A stretch of DNA of 64,000 nucleotides from Chryseobacterium aureum (GCF_003971235.1 NZ_CP034661.1:2914001-2978000); one strand, 5' to 3'. Shown: positions 9,168 to 16,928, numbered from the stretch's first letter. A program made the numbers and translations. Notes: generated by a model not told the origin, from the sequence alone.

Positions 9168-9812
9168 ATGAAAAAAATAATCAAAAATATTTTTAAAATT
9201 TTCCTGCTTCTTCTTGTGGCAGGAATTATTTTTATTGCCTGGGCAAATTACAGCATCAAAAAGGACAGTGAACCCTTCGTTTCTTACCGTATTGCAGATG
9301 TACCGGAAGCAAAAACAGGATTGCTGCTGGGCACCGGAAAAGTGCTGAGTGATGGAAGCCCGAATGCTTATTTCTATAACAGAATTCAAGCCGCAGCAGA
9401 TTTATTTAAAAGCGGAAAAATACAATACATCATCGTAAGCGGTGACAACAGTACCAAAGATTATAACGAACCTGAAGATATGCAGGAGGCATTGGTGCAG
9501 CAAGGAGTTCCTCAGAATAAAATTATTATGGATCATGCCGGATTCAGAACGCTGGATTCCGTGGTAAGAGCAAAAGATATCTTCAGCCAGACAAAACTGG
9601 TGATTATCTCGCAGAAATTCCATAACGAAAGAGCGGTTTTCCTGGCCAGAAAAAATGGAATGGAAGCCTTTGGATACAATGCGGCTGACGTAAATAAATA
9701 TGCAGGGCTAAAAACGAATCTGAGAGAGTATCTGGCAAAAGCTAAAGCCTATTGGGATCTTCTTTTCGGAGCGGAACCAAAATTTGGAGGAGAGAAGATT
9801 GTGATTCCTTAG
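9168..9812 (+). CDS. SanA/YdcF-like protein (DUF218 family)
   Basis: The 214-residue protein has one N-terminal membrane segment (about residues 6-25) and a DUF218 domain. Motifs include GLLLGTGK, YNRIQAAADLFKSGKIQYIIVSGD and DHAGFRTLDSVVRAKDIF, which match SanA, a protein linked to envelope barrier function and vancomycin exclusion at high temperature in enterobacteria. The domain probably faces the periplasm. It follows lspA by 14 bp and may be co-transcribed. The biochemical activity of this family is not settled. Confidence 0.87.
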   Translation: MKKIIKNIFKIFLLLLVAGIIFIAWANYSIKKDSEPFVSYRIADVPEAKTGLLLGTGKVLSDGSPNAYFYNRIQAAADLFKSGKIQYIIVSGDNSTKDYNEPEDMQEALVQQGVPQNKIIMDHAGFRTLDSVVRAKDIFSQTKLVIISQKFHNERAVFLARKNGMEAFGYNAADVNKYAGLKTNLREYLAKAKAYWDLLFGAEPKFGGEKIVIP

Positions 9813-9884
9813 TTTTTTTCAACCACGGATTGCACGGATTTTCACAGATAATTATGGTAAGATTGATTGATTATTTGGGATTGA

Positions 9885-9975
9885 TAGGTTTTGGCTAAAG
9901 CCAATGGAGGGATGTTTAATTTTAAGCTGGCTGGGCTTTCTTCGGCTCCGCTCAGAATTATAGCCTACCCTATTG
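9885..9975 (+). repeat. two-hairpin dispersed repeat, copy 2 (second half altered)
   Basis: The first half, AGGTTTTGGCTAAAGCCAATGGA, matches copy 1 almost exactly. The second hairpin is replaced by a longer imperfect arm pair (GGCTGGGC near 9928, TAGCC at 9961-9965), but the closing CCTATTGAAT is kept. This shows that the ends are conserved while the middle drifts. Confidence 0.7.
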
Positions 9976-10004
9976 AATTATTTAATTGAGATATTTAAGA
10001 CAAC

Positions 10005-10072
10005 ATCTTTTATCTTTTATCTTTTATCTTTTATCTTTTATCTTTTATCTTTTATCTTTTATCTTTTATCTT
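10005..10072 (+). repeat. ATCTTTT heptanucleotide tandem repeat (9 full copies plus 5 bases)
   Basis: Nine perfect copies of ATCTTTT followed by ATCTT, 68 bp in all, without a mismatch. A seven-base unit is not a multiple of three, but the tract is not in a gene. It ends exactly at the expected -33 position of the trpS promoter: TTCG at 10071-10074, 19 bp before the TAAATTTG box. Copy-number change by replication slippage could alter what lies upstream of the promoter. Confidence 0.95.
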
Positions 10073-10101
10073 CGTTATTCCCCTCAAACCTCGTAAATTT
10101 G
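10071..10101 (+). promoter_or_regulatory. candidate trpS promoter
   Basis: The -7 box TAAATTTG (10094-10101) matches the Bacteroidota TAnnTTTG consensus. A weak -33 element, TTCG (10071-10074), lies 19 bp upstream, the normal spacing. The ATG is 34 bp after the -7 box. The heptanucleotide tract abuts the -33 element. Confidence 0.6.
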
Positions 10102-10135
10102 CTATTCATTAATTTAAAAAAATAATTGTAAACAA

Positions 10136-11104
10136 ATGTCAAGAATTCTTACCGGCATTCAAGCCACCGGAACACCCCATCTTGGAAACTTATTAGGGGC
10201 CATTATTCCTGCTATTGAATTATCCAAGCAGGAAGGAAATGAATCATTTTTATTTATTGCGAATCTTCACACACTTACCCAGATTAAAGATGCGCAGACT
10301 TTAAGACAAAATACCTACGAGATTGCTGCGGCTTGGCTTGCTTGTGGATTAGATACTGAAAAAACATATTTCTACAGACAAAGTGATATCGCTGAAACCT
10401 GTGAACTTTCTTGGCATTTATCATGTTTTTTTCCGTATCAAAGATTAACATTAGCTCATTCATTTAAGGATAAGGCAGACAGGCTTCAGGATGTGAATGC
10501 CGGATTGTTTACTTACCCTATTCTGATGGCTGCAGATATTCTACTGTATGATGCTGAGATTGTACCTGTAGGAAAAGATCAGCTTCAGCACCTGGAATTT
10601 GCAAGAGATGTCGCTTCAAGGTTCAACAATCAGATGGGTGAAATTCTTGTTCTTCCACAATCTGAACTTCAGGAAGACACGAAATATGTCCCGGGAACAG
10701 ACGGTCAGAAAATGTCAAAATCCAGAGGAAACATTATCAATATTTTCTTACCTGAAAAGGAACTGAAAAAACAGGTGATGAGTATTGAATCGGATTCAAA
10801 ATCTTTAGAAGAGCCCAAGGATCCTGAAACGGATAAAACTTTCCAGATTTATCAGCTTATTGCTACGCCTGAACAGACTGAAGAATTAAGAGCAAAATAT
10901 ATTGCCGGAAATTTCGGATACGGACACGCCAAAAAAGAATTGCTGGATCTTATTCTTGTACGCTTTGAGAAGGAAAGAGAAACGTTCAATTATTATATGA
11001 ACAACCTTGATGAGCTGGAAGCAAAACTTCAGCAGGGAGCCGAGAAAACAAGACCAATTGCACTGGAAACTCTTAAAAGAGTAAGAACAAGCTTAGGATT
11101 TTAA
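10136..11104 (+). CDS. trpS: tryptophanyl-tRNA synthetase
   Basis: The 322-residue enzyme charges tRNA-Trp in the cytosol. Near the start, GIQATGTPHLGNLLGA holds the class I nucleotide-binding signature. GTDGQKMSKSRGN holds the KMSKS loop. YPILMAADILLYDAEIVPVG is the tryptophan and ATP pocket typical of TrpS. Length is that of bacterial TrpS. It stands alone between a repeat-rich region and a clear terminator. Confidence 0.97.
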   Translation: MSRILTGIQATGTPHLGNLLGAIIPAIELSKQEGNESFLFIANLHTLTQIKDAQTLRQNTYEIAAAWLACGLDTEKTYFYRQSDIAETCELSWHLSCFFPYQRLTLAHSFKDKADRLQDVNAGLFTYPILMAADILLYDAEIVPVGKDQLQHLEFARDVASRFNNQMGEILVLPQSELQEDTKYVPGTDGQKMSKSRGNIINIFLPEKELKKQVMSIESDSKSLEEPKDPETDKTFQIYQLIATPEQTEELRAKYIAGNFGYGHAKKELLDLILVRFEKERETFNYYMNNLDELEAKLQQGAEKTRPIALETLKRVRTSLGF

Positions 11105-11123
11105 TGCTATGCTGAAAACATAA

Positions 11124-11151
11124 GAAAGCCTTTCATTTGAAAGGCTTTTTC
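11124..11151 (+). terminator. rho-independent terminator after trpS
   Basis: The arms GAAAGCCTTTCA and TGAAAGGCTTT flank a two-base loop and are followed by a T run. It lies 20 bp past the trpS stop. Confidence 0.88.
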
Positions 11152-11173
11152 TATTGGCATAAGTTATTATTCG

Positions 11174-12460
11174 TTAACGTACAGTATTCTTTGTCAGGAT
11201 AAAATAGTGCATTTTATCTTCAAACTCATAATTGATATCCCAACCCGGATATTGTTTAATAATGGTTTTAATGATAGACAGTCCCAGTCCGGTAGAGGTA
11301 TGATCTGAACCCTGCTTATAGAAACGGTTGAAAATTCTGGATTTATCTAGAGGTACAGATACTCCACTATTTTGGAAAGCGATCCTGTTATTTTCAACAA
11401 TAATATTTAAACTTCCATCCTGATGGTTATATTTAACTGCATTTTTAAGAAGATTAGATAAGAGAATATCAGCAAGATCCTGATTAAGATCTGCTATAAA
11501 TTGTCCTTTCTCAATGATACTGACATTTACTTTTTTAAATGCAATAAAATCCTCATAATTCTGAACCAACTGAGCAATTATCCTGTTAAAATCAACATTC
11601 GCTGTTTTATTAAACTGGCTGTTTTCAATTTTAGAAAGCATGAGTAAGGATTTATTCAACCCCACCATTCTTCTCAGGTCATTCTTCACCTCCGTAAGGA
11701 AGGTAAGATTCTTTTTATCAAGATCATCATTCTGAATCGTGAGATCAATCTTATTGATCACGATAGCCAAAGGCGTCTGAAGTTCATGGGAGGCGTTTTC
11801 GATAAACTGTTTCTGCTGGTAGAAAACCAATTCATTACGTTCAATCATTTCATTGATTTCCACATTCAATTCTTCAAACTCAGTGATTTTATACGTTTGC
11901 TTTTCCTGTGAAAACGGAATTCCGAACTGATATTTTTTCAGCTTATCCAAAATCCGGTAGAAGGGTCTCATCGCTTTATTCAAAAGATATCCGTTGACCG
12001 CAACAATACTTATGACTAAAAGGATATAAAGTACAATCAAAGCAGTTGTAAGATCGTAGATCAATTCATCTTCTTCTACAGTGGAAGTCCTTATGACAAG
12101 CCGTTGCTGCTTTTTGAACTGATCAATAAAATCTGCCTCAAGAACTCTGTAAGGCTGATCCTTATCATCATATTCCATGTAGTACATCTTATTATAAAGC
12201 CTGCTTTTATTTTGATATTCTCCAGCTTTGATCGGGTTGATCTTAAATTCATTAAATCCAAAATCGTTATTATTCAAAAGCTCCGGATTAAGATAAACGG
12301 CCTTGATGATCTGTATTTTCCGGTTTTTCAATCCGTCATCTACATTATCATGCACTTCATCCAGGATATAGGCATAAAACAGCCCTGCCCAGACTGCAAT
12401 AATCAGCAGCAGGATCATGATCAGGTATTGTATCGTGTAATATTTTAGTGAAACTTTCAT
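11174..12460 (-). CDS. sensor histidine kinase
   Basis: The 428-residue inner-membrane kinase has two membrane segments (about residues 10-31 and 139-161) around a roughly 105-residue periplasmic sensor. The phosphoacceptor box is NASHELQTPLAI (H225). The ATP-binding domain has LLKNAVKYNH (N box) and STGLGLSI (G box). The start overlaps the stop of the response regulator gene by the ATGA arrangement, so the two are one operon with the regulator first. The signal is unknown: the sensor region has no recognised domain. Confidence 0.93.
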   Translation of the reverse strand: MKVSLKYYTIQYLIMILLLIIAVWAGLFYAYILDEVHDNVDDGLKNRKIQIIKAVYLNPELLNNNDFGFNEFKINPIKAGEYQNKSRLYNKMYYMEYDDKDQPYRVLEADFIDQFKKQQRLVIRTSTVEEDELIYDLTTALIVLYILLVISIVAVNGYLLNKAMRPFYRILDKLKKYQFGIPFSQEKQTYKITEFEELNVEINEMIERNELVFYQQKQFIENASHELQTPLAIVINKIDLTIQNDDLDKKNLTFLTEVKNDLRRMVGLNKSLLMLSKIENSQFNKTANVDFNRIIAQLVQNYEDFIAFKKVNVSIIEKGQFIADLNQDLADILLSNLLKNAVKYNHQDGSLNIIVENNRIAFQNSGVSVPLDKSRIFNRFYKQGSDHTSTGLGLSIIKTIIKQYPGWDINYEFEDKMHYFILTKNTVR

Positions 12461-13131
12461 CAGATAAATTTATAGCCTATTCCGTACACTGCCTGAAAAT
12501 CAGCTTCTGCATTAAGGTTTTTTAATTTCTTACGAAGGTTCTTAATCTGAGAATAAATAAAATCCAGGCTGTCTGCCTGATCTATATAGTCTCCCCAGAT
12601 GGCTTCCGCCAATGTTGTTTTCTGCAAGGTTTTTTCCGGATGGATCACAAAATAATACAAAAGATCATACTCTTTACGGTTAAGCAAAAGCTCTTCCTCT
12701 CCTACTTTTACCATTCTGTTTTCAGGATCAATACTTATATTTTTGTAGCGGATGATATTTTCGCCATCCTGATTTTTTCTTCTGATCACAGACTTAATCC
12801 TCGCCATAAGCTCAGCAAGGTGAAAAGGTTTTGCAAGATAATCATCAGCTCCTATTTCCAATCCGGTTACCTTATCATCTACAGAATCTTTGGCAGAAAG
12901 AATGATCACCGGATCCTTCTTATGCATTTTTTTTATTTCTTTCAGAAGATCAATTCCGTTGCCGTCCGGCAGCATAATATCCAGTAAAATACAATCATAT
13001 TCGTAGGATATAATTTTATCAAGTCCGCTCCTGTAGTTTTCTGCATACTCTACAATGAAATGTTCTGCTTCCAGGAATTTCTGTACGGTCTCTTTCAGTT
13101 CAGGTTCATCTTCTATTATTAATATCTTCAT
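12460..13131 (-). CDS. OmpR-family response regulator
   Basis: The 223-residue protein has a receiver domain with acidic pocket IEDE (residues 6-9), phosphoacceptor D51 in CILLDIMLPDG and the conserved Lys in LAKPFH. A winged-helix DNA-binding domain follows, with motifs NRKEYDLLYYF and VYGIGYKF. It should be phosphorylated by the overlapping kinase and act on transcription. Target genes cannot be read from this window. Confidence 0.95.
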   Translation of the reverse strand: MKILIIEDEPELKETVQKFLEAEHFIVEYAENYRSGLDKIISYEYDCILLDIMLPDGNGIDLLKEIKKMHKKDPVIILSAKDSVDDKVTGLEIGADDYLAKPFHLAELMARIKSVIRRKNQDGENIIRYKNISIDPENRMVKVGEEELLLNRKEYDLLYYFVIHPEKTLQKTTLAEAIWGDYIDQADSLDFIYSQIKNLRKKLKNLNAEADFQAVYGIGYKFI

Positions 13132-13206
13132 ATTTCTGGATCTGTATATTCTGCTGCATGATTTATTACTATCAAATATATGAATTTATAAAGTGAGAGG
13201 ATGGAA

Positions 13207-13276
13207 GAGAGAAGCTGGAAGTTATTGGGGCTACACAGTTTCATTTAACTTTCTTCCTCCAGCTTCCAGCTTTCTC
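13207..13276. repeat. imperfect inverted repeat, GAAGCTGGAAG arms
   Basis: The left arm GAGAGAAGCTGGAAG (13207-13221) and right arm CTTCCAGCTTTCTC (13263-13276) pair with one unpaired base. The spacer is 41 bp. The right arm covers the end of the small gene at 13275. No T run follows on either strand, so a dispersed repeat is more likely than a terminator. Confidence 0.5.
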
Positions 13277-13475
13277 ACTTAACAATGCGTCCGTCTGCAT
13301 CAAAAACAAGACATAATCCGTTTATCAGACTGATTTTATAGGCATTATATTTTCTTTCAATAGAATCTATCACACTGCAAGGATGATTTCTTGTCATAAA
13401 TGAAACGATATTCTTTCTAATCTGTGCAGAAGAAATCTTTCTTCCGCTGCTGTTTATTACATTCCAGTTGACCAT
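13275..13475 (-). CDS. single-domain PepSY-like protein, possibly truncated
   Basis: A 66-residue reading frame without a signal peptide. Residues 15-66 align with the repeat unit of the neighbouring exported protein: both have a run of helix, then KYNAYKISLINGLCLVFDADG here against DEYKVYLTNGMKMEFDSSG there. It therefore looks like one PepSY-like (DUF2874) module. The missing signal peptide suggests a remnant or a wrong start; the frame upstream reaches a TAA after seven codons. It may be a decaying duplicate. Confidence 0.5.
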   Translation of the reverse strand: MVNWNVINSSGRKISSAQIRKNIVSFMTRNHPCSVIDSIERKYNAYKISLINGLCLVFDADGRIVK

Positions 13476-13510
13476 ATTATTGCAATTAAGTGTTTATATT
13501 CAGTGAAGTA

Positions 13511-13960
13511 TTAATCATCAATCTTTTTAAAATTCCCGTTTCTGTCGAATTCAAGCTCCAATCCGTTGGAAAGCTCTGCTTTGTAAGACCATCTTTTCTT
13601 TTCAACTTTAGTGATATACGTATTGGGGAAATTTTTAGTGCTGTAATTTCTGATGGATGCAGGGATGAACCCATAGGGAATTTTCTGGTGCTTCCCGTCT
13701 ACTTCCTTCCAGTTTCCACTGCTGTCGAATTCCATTTTCATTCCATTGGTCAGATATACTTTGTATTCGTCTATTCCGTAGATTTCCCGGTCTTCTATTG
13801 CTGAATTTACCGGAATTCCTTTAAAATGGGCAGAAAGAAAGTTCTTAGCTGTTTTCGGTAACTGATTAGGATTAATTGCTCTATCCTGAGCCGAAAAGAA
13901 CCCTCCCATCAAGAAAAACATGATCATTAATACCCCTGTGATTTTCTTTACATTTTTCAT
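13511..13960 (-). CDS. exported PepSY-like domain protein (two modules)
   Basis: The 149-residue protein has a signal peptide (residues 1-25, MMFFLMGGFFSAQ). Two copies of a roughly 55-residue PepSY-like unit follow: one ends KMEFDSSGNWKEVDG, the other ends ELEFDRNGNFKKIDD. Such proteins (putative beta-lactamase-inhibitor-like, DUF2874) are secreted to the periplasm or surface, and their role is not established. The IS630 left end lies only 18 bp before the ATG, so the original promoter has probably been displaced. Confidence 0.82.
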   Translation of the reverse strand: MKNVKKITGVLMIMFFLMGGFFSAQDRAINPNQLPKTAKNFLSAHFKGIPVNSAIEDREIYGIDEYKVYLTNGMKMEFDSSGNWKEVDGKHQKIPYGFIPASIRNYSTKNFPNTYITKVEKKRWSYKAELSNGLELEFDRNGNFKKIDD

Positions 13961-13978
13961 ACTAAGTACCCGTCATTA

Positions 13979-13991
13979 ATTATTCATCATT
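13979..13991 (+). repeat. IS630 left terminal inverted repeat
   Basis: ATTATTCATCATT, perfect inverse of 15011-15023, directly next to a TA at 13977-13978. Confidence 0.8.
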
Positions 13992-14009
13992 CTTTTATAA
14001 CTTTAATGG

Positions 14010-14450
14010 ATGAAATTTATATATGTTTGTGAAGGAGAGCTTGAAACCCTTAAAATGATGTCAAGTCATCATCAAAACTCGTTTGTTCGGGAACGTGCCC
14101 AAGCAGTGATCATGAATCATAATGGTATTAAATCACAACAAATTGCAGAGGTTTTATCAGTGAAAGTAAGGGCAGTTTATTCATGGCTAAAATCATATCA
14201 GGAATACGGATTCATAGGACTTTACACAAAAAAAGGACAAGGAAGGAAAAGTATTTTTTTCACCCTTGGTTCAGAAGACCAAAAGCGTATTTTGGATAAA
14301 ATAGATCAGGGTGATTCGGTGAAAGAAACCACATGTTTTATCAATGAAAATTTTTCTGAAAATGTTAGTGAAAGAATGCTGAAAACCTTTCTAAAAAAAA
14401 GGGTATATATGGAAAAGAATAAGATGTTGTCTCAAGCCTCTTCAAAATAA
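14010..14450 (+). CDS. IS630 transposase, N-terminal part (helix-turn-helix)
   Basis: This 146-residue frame contains the DNA-binding half of an IS630 transposase: SQQIAEVLSVKVRAVYSWLK is a helix-turn-helix. The last 18 residues or so (after FLKK) do not look like the family. In the +1 frame from 14395 the text continues as KKGYIWKRIRCCLKPLQNKE, which is the expected linker. The change of frame falls in a run of eight A at 14393-14400. Joined at that point, 14010-15009 would encode one protein of 332 residues, the usual IS630 size. Confidence 0.85.
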   Translation: MKFIYVCEGELETLKMMSSHHQNSFVRERAQAVIMNHNGIKSQQIAEVLSVKVRAVYSWLKSYQEYGFIGLYTKKGQGRKSIFFTLGSEDQKRILDKIDQGDSVKETTCFINENFSENVSERMLKTFLKKRVYMEKNKMLSQASSK

Positions 14451-14490
14451 GGAAGAATACCTGCTGAAAGCAGAACAGCTAAAGAATCTA

Positions 14491-15009
14491 ATGTGTCTCT
14501 CGAAAGAAGGTTATTTGGATCTATATTTCGCTGATGAGAGCGGCTTTTCTTTAACTCCTTCCATTTCCTACCATTGGCAACAGAAAAACGAAAATGTGAA
14601 AATTGTTCCGAAACACAGTAAAAGAATCAATGTTTTTGGGATAATCTCGCAGGATAATAACCTATTCCAACGTCATCATAAGGGAAAAATTACTTCTGAT
14701 TTTGTTATTGGTGCAATTGATGAGTTTTCAGACACCACTATAAAGAAGACTGTTATTTGTTTGGATAATGCACGGATCCATCATTCTAAGGAGTTTCAGG
14801 CACAGATTGCAAGATGGAAGGAGTTGGATATTGAGATTTTTTATCTCCCAAAATACAGCCCACATCTAAATTCTATTGAGGTTCTTTGGAGAAAAATAAA
14901 GTATGAATGGCTTCGTGCAAGGGATTATCTCTCTGAAGAAACACTTGAAAAAGCATTGGACAGGATCTTTTCAGAGTTTGGAAATACATACACCATAAAA
15001 TTTAATTAA
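14491..15009 (+). CDS. IS630 transposase, C-terminal part (DDE catalytic domain)
   Basis: The frame is open from 14395, although the first ATG is at 14491. It holds the three catalytic acids of the DDE transposases: D in LYFADESGF, D in VICLDNARIHH, and E in LNSIEVLWRKIKYEWL. It cannot bind the ends without the N-terminal part. Either transcript or ribosome slippage at the A run makes the full protein, or the copy is inactive through a one-base insertion. Confidence 0.85.
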   Translation: MCLSKEGYLDLYFADESGFSLTPSISYHWQQKNENVKIVPKHSKRINVFGIISQDNNLFQRHHKGKITSDFVIGAIDEFSDTTIKKTVICLDNARIHHSKEFQAQIARWKELDIEIFYLPKYSPHLNSIEVLWRKIKYEWLRARDYLSEETLEKALDRIFSEFGNTYTIKFN

Positions 15010-15010
15010 A

Positions 15011-15023
15011 AATGATGAATAAT
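15011..15023 (-). repeat. IS630 right terminal inverted repeat
   Basis: AATGATGAATAAT, inverse of the left end. It starts two bases after the transposase stop codon. Confidence 0.8.
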
Positions 15024-15129
15024 TTAGGGAAGGCACTTATTACATTTTTCTGTTATTATTATGAAGCAAAGTTCTTAATCAATTTGGGAAAGAATTGGGA
15101 AAAATGATTTTGATGAGGAATATTTAATT

Positions 15130-15162
15130 TAACCGCAGATTGACACAGATGATCACAGATGT
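15130..15162. repeat. CACAGATT-type dispersed repeat
   Basis: ACCGCAGATTGACACAGATG followed by ATCACAGATG. It resembles ACCACGGATTGCACGGATTT near 9823 and the CGCAGATT arms at 24393. No coding sense. Confidence 0.5.
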
Positions 15163-15196
15163 TTGTGCTGGGTTCTAAAAGTATTAAAATACAAAA

Positions 15197-15223
15197 GAGC
15201 CGCTAAGTTGAACTTAGCGGCTC
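15197..15223 (-). terminator. terminator after the HAD phosphatase gene
   Basis: The palindrome GAGCCGCTAAGTT / AACTTAGCGGCTC is perfect, with almost no loop. On the minus strand it is followed by TTTTGTATTTT. It lies 24 bp past the stop of the phosphatase gene. Confidence 0.88.
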
Positions 15224-15246
15224 CTTTATTAGATTTTATGATCTAT

Positions 15247-15942
15247 TTATAGATACTCTTTGATCTGCTGTAGATGGGTAATCGCTTTTAAGCCTTCCCT
15301 TTGCTTATCTTCTTTATAAACATCAAAAAAGATCGCTTCCATCCCGAAATCTGTAGCTCCCATAGCGTCTGCAATCCAATCGTCTCCGATCAGAATACTT
15401 TCTTCTTTTCTGGCTTCAGAAAGGGCTAACGAATATTCAAAAATCCTTGGATTAGGTTTTCTTACGCCTACTGCATCGGCACTGGTGATGGTTTTAAAAT
15501 AGGGTGCAATTCCGGACAGGGTGCATTTCCTTTCCGTCACTTCCTGAAACCCGTTGGAAATAATGTGTAAGGTATAATTCTTAGCTTTCAGATATTCCAA
15601 AACATCTTCAGCGCCTTCTACCAGTTCGTTATGGCTCACAATATTATCCAGGAAATTTTCTTCAAAATAAAGGGCAAGCTCTTTATTATCTATTCCAAAA
15701 TGTTTAAATGAGTCATAAAAACGGTGTTCTCTCAAGTACTCTTTGCCTATAATTCCGTCTCTGATCTTTTCCCACAACTCTTCGTTGATATCGTGATACA
15801 CAGAATGAAATTCTTCAAAGTCAATATGATACTTTGAAGTAATTTCCTGTTTTTCAAAAAGGTCTTTGATGGTAAGATAGGCATTTCTGCGATGATCCCA
15901 GAGTGTATTATCCAGGTCAAAAAAAACATGCTGCATTTTCAT
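15247..15942 (-). CDS. HAD-superfamily hydrolase, YjjG-like nucleotidase
   Basis: The protein has the four HAD motifs: FFDLDNTLWDH (nucleophile and acid Asp), IISNGFQE, a Lys in VGVRKPNPRIF, and LIGDDWIADAMGA. The sequence and size (231 residues from the ATG at 15942) fit the YjjG group, which removes phosphate from (often non-canonical) pyrimidine nucleotides. An upstream TTG at 15951 also keeps the frame, but it overlaps a TAAATTTG -7 box (15949-15956 on the minus strand), so a start at 15942 or at the next ATG (15936) is more likely, giving an almost leaderless mRNA. Confidence 0.88.
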   Translation of the reverse strand: MKMQHVFFDLDNTLWDHRRNAYLTIKDLFEKQEITSKYHIDFEEFHSVYHDINEELWEKIRDGIIGKEYLREHRFYDSFKHFGIDNKELALYFEENFLDNIVSHNELVEGAEDVLEYLKAKNYTLHIISNGFQEVTERKCTLSGIAPYFKTITSADAVGVRKPNPRIFEYSLALSEARKEESILIGDDWIADAMGATDFGMEAIFFDVYKEDKQREGLKAITHLQQIKEYL

Positions 15943-15962
15943 ACAGCACAAATTTAATAATT

Positions 15963-16097
15963 TTAATTTTTTGAAATAGGATAATTTTTGCTCTTGCTTT
16001 TCACAATTTCAAGACTTTTAGAAAAATTCAGCAAAAAATCAATGGTTTGTTTCTTAGGTTTCAGAGTTTTCACTTTTAAGGAGTCATTTTTTTTCAT
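15963..16097 (-). CDS. 44-residue basic protein downstream of the sigma factor
   Basis: A short frame starting MKKNDSLKVKTLKPKKQT and ending NYPISKN. It is rich in Lys and Ser and has one short amphipathic or hydrophobic stretch, IDFLLNFSKSLEIV. It starts 48 bp after the sigma factor stop on the same strand, so it is likely co-transcribed with it. I recall similar short proteins in this place in other flavobacteria but cannot check. Function unknown; a link with the sigma factor is only inferred from position. Confidence 0.6.
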   Translation of the reverse strand: MKKNDSLKVKTLKPKKQTIDFLLNFSKSLEIVKSKSKNYPISKN

Positions 16098-16144
16098 AAG
16101 CGAAGTATGTTTTCCTTAAAACGTGAAATTTTACAAAATATTAT

Positions 16145-16735
16145 TTATCTGGTTAATATTATATTATTTTCATCCATGATTTTTCTCAGGTTGATGAGCG
16201 CATAGCGTACTCTTCCTAATGTTGTATTAATACTCATTTCTGTATGATCTGCGATTTCTTTGAAACTCAAGCCGTCAAAAAATCTCAGTTTAATGACCTC
16301 CTGCTGGTTGAGTGGTAAGAATTGCAGCATCCTCATAAGATCTTCCTGAATCTGATTGGTTACCAGCTGATCTTCAATATTTTCAGAAGGTTCTCTGATC
16401 AAATCAAAAATAGAATATTCATCGGTTTCGAAAGTAGTTTCCGAAACTTTGATATTCTTTGCTTTTGACCTGAAATGATCGATGATTAAATTGTGGGAAA
16501 TTCTTTTCGCCCAAAGAATAAATTTACCTTCTTCGTTATAGCGTCCTTCTTTCAGCATCACAATAATCTTCATGAAGGTATCCTGAAAGATATCGTTCGC
16601 CAAATCTTCATCATTAATTTTGTAAAAAATGAATGTAAAAAGCTCTCTCTGATGTCGGTGAATGAGGGTAGACAACGCAGCCTCGTCTCCTTTCTGGTAA
16701 AGGGAAATTAGTAAACTATCCGATTTTGATTTCAT
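16145..16735 (-). CDS. ECF-type RNA polymerase sigma factor
   Basis: A sigma-70 family protein of 196 residues. Region 2 spans about residues 20-85, with DLANDIFQDTFMKII and KFILWAKRISHNLIIDHFR. Region 4 is near the end, with LPLNQQEVIKLRFFDGLSFKEIADHT. The start is the ATG at 16735; an upstream TTG (16747) would add four residues. It redirects RNA polymerase to a set of promoters. No anti-sigma gene adjoins it; a 44-residue protein gene follows instead. Confidence 0.92.
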   Translation of the reverse strand: MKSKSDSLLISLYQKGDEAALSTLIHRHQRELFTFIFYKINDEDLANDIFQDTFMKIIVMLKEGRYNEEGKFILWAKRISHNLIIDHFRSKAKNIKVSETTFETDEYSIFDLIREPSENIEDQLVTNQIQEDLMRMLQFLPLNQQEVIKLRFFDGLSFKEIADHTEMSINTTLGRVRYALINLRKIMDENNIILTR

Positions 16736-16928
16736 AACTCTTCTCAATATAAATATTTGCAGACAGGCATTCCTCCAGATATTTCTTCTGGCCTTTGCTG
16801 TATAAACAAAACAGTTCTAGAGTAGAGTCTCTTCTATAGGCAGGTACAATTATTATGATGTAAATATAATAATTTTTTAATAACTGTTAACCTATTATTA
16901 AATTTTATAGAGAAAAATCTAAAAAAAA

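Larger units (their letters stand above)
9813..10135. other. 323-bp gene-free region packed with repeats before trpS
   Basis: No gene. In order it holds a CACGGATT-type repeat (9823-9850, ACCACGGATTGCACGGATTT), a two-hairpin GGCTAAAGCC copy with an altered second half (9885-9975), a heptanucleotide tract (10005-10072) and the trpS promoter (-7 box at 10094-10101). Confidence 0.7.
13979..15024 (+). mobile_element. IS630-type insertion sequence with split transposase
   Basis: The element is about 1.05 kb. Terminal inverted repeats are perfect over 13 bp: ATTATTCATCATT at 13979-13991 and its complement at 15011-15023, with weaker similarity further in. A TA dinucleotide flanks the left end (13977-13978) and another lies at 15025-15026, as expected for TA target duplication; one extra T at the right end makes the exact edge uncertain. 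It carries two reading frames that together give an IS630 transposase with HTH and DDE domains. Confidence 0.85.

Noticed and set aside
10005..10072. CRISPR-like array
   Set aside because: The unit is 7 bp with no spacers; it is a simple tandem repeat, and no cas gene is present.
12104..12448. Plus-strand open frame of 114 residues inside the kinase gene
   Set aside because: It is the reverse complement of a clear histidine kinase, with no family signal of its own.
13207..13276. Terminator for the small PepSY-like gene
   Set aside because: The loop is 41 bp, no T run follows and one arm overlaps the stop codon; listed as a repeat instead.
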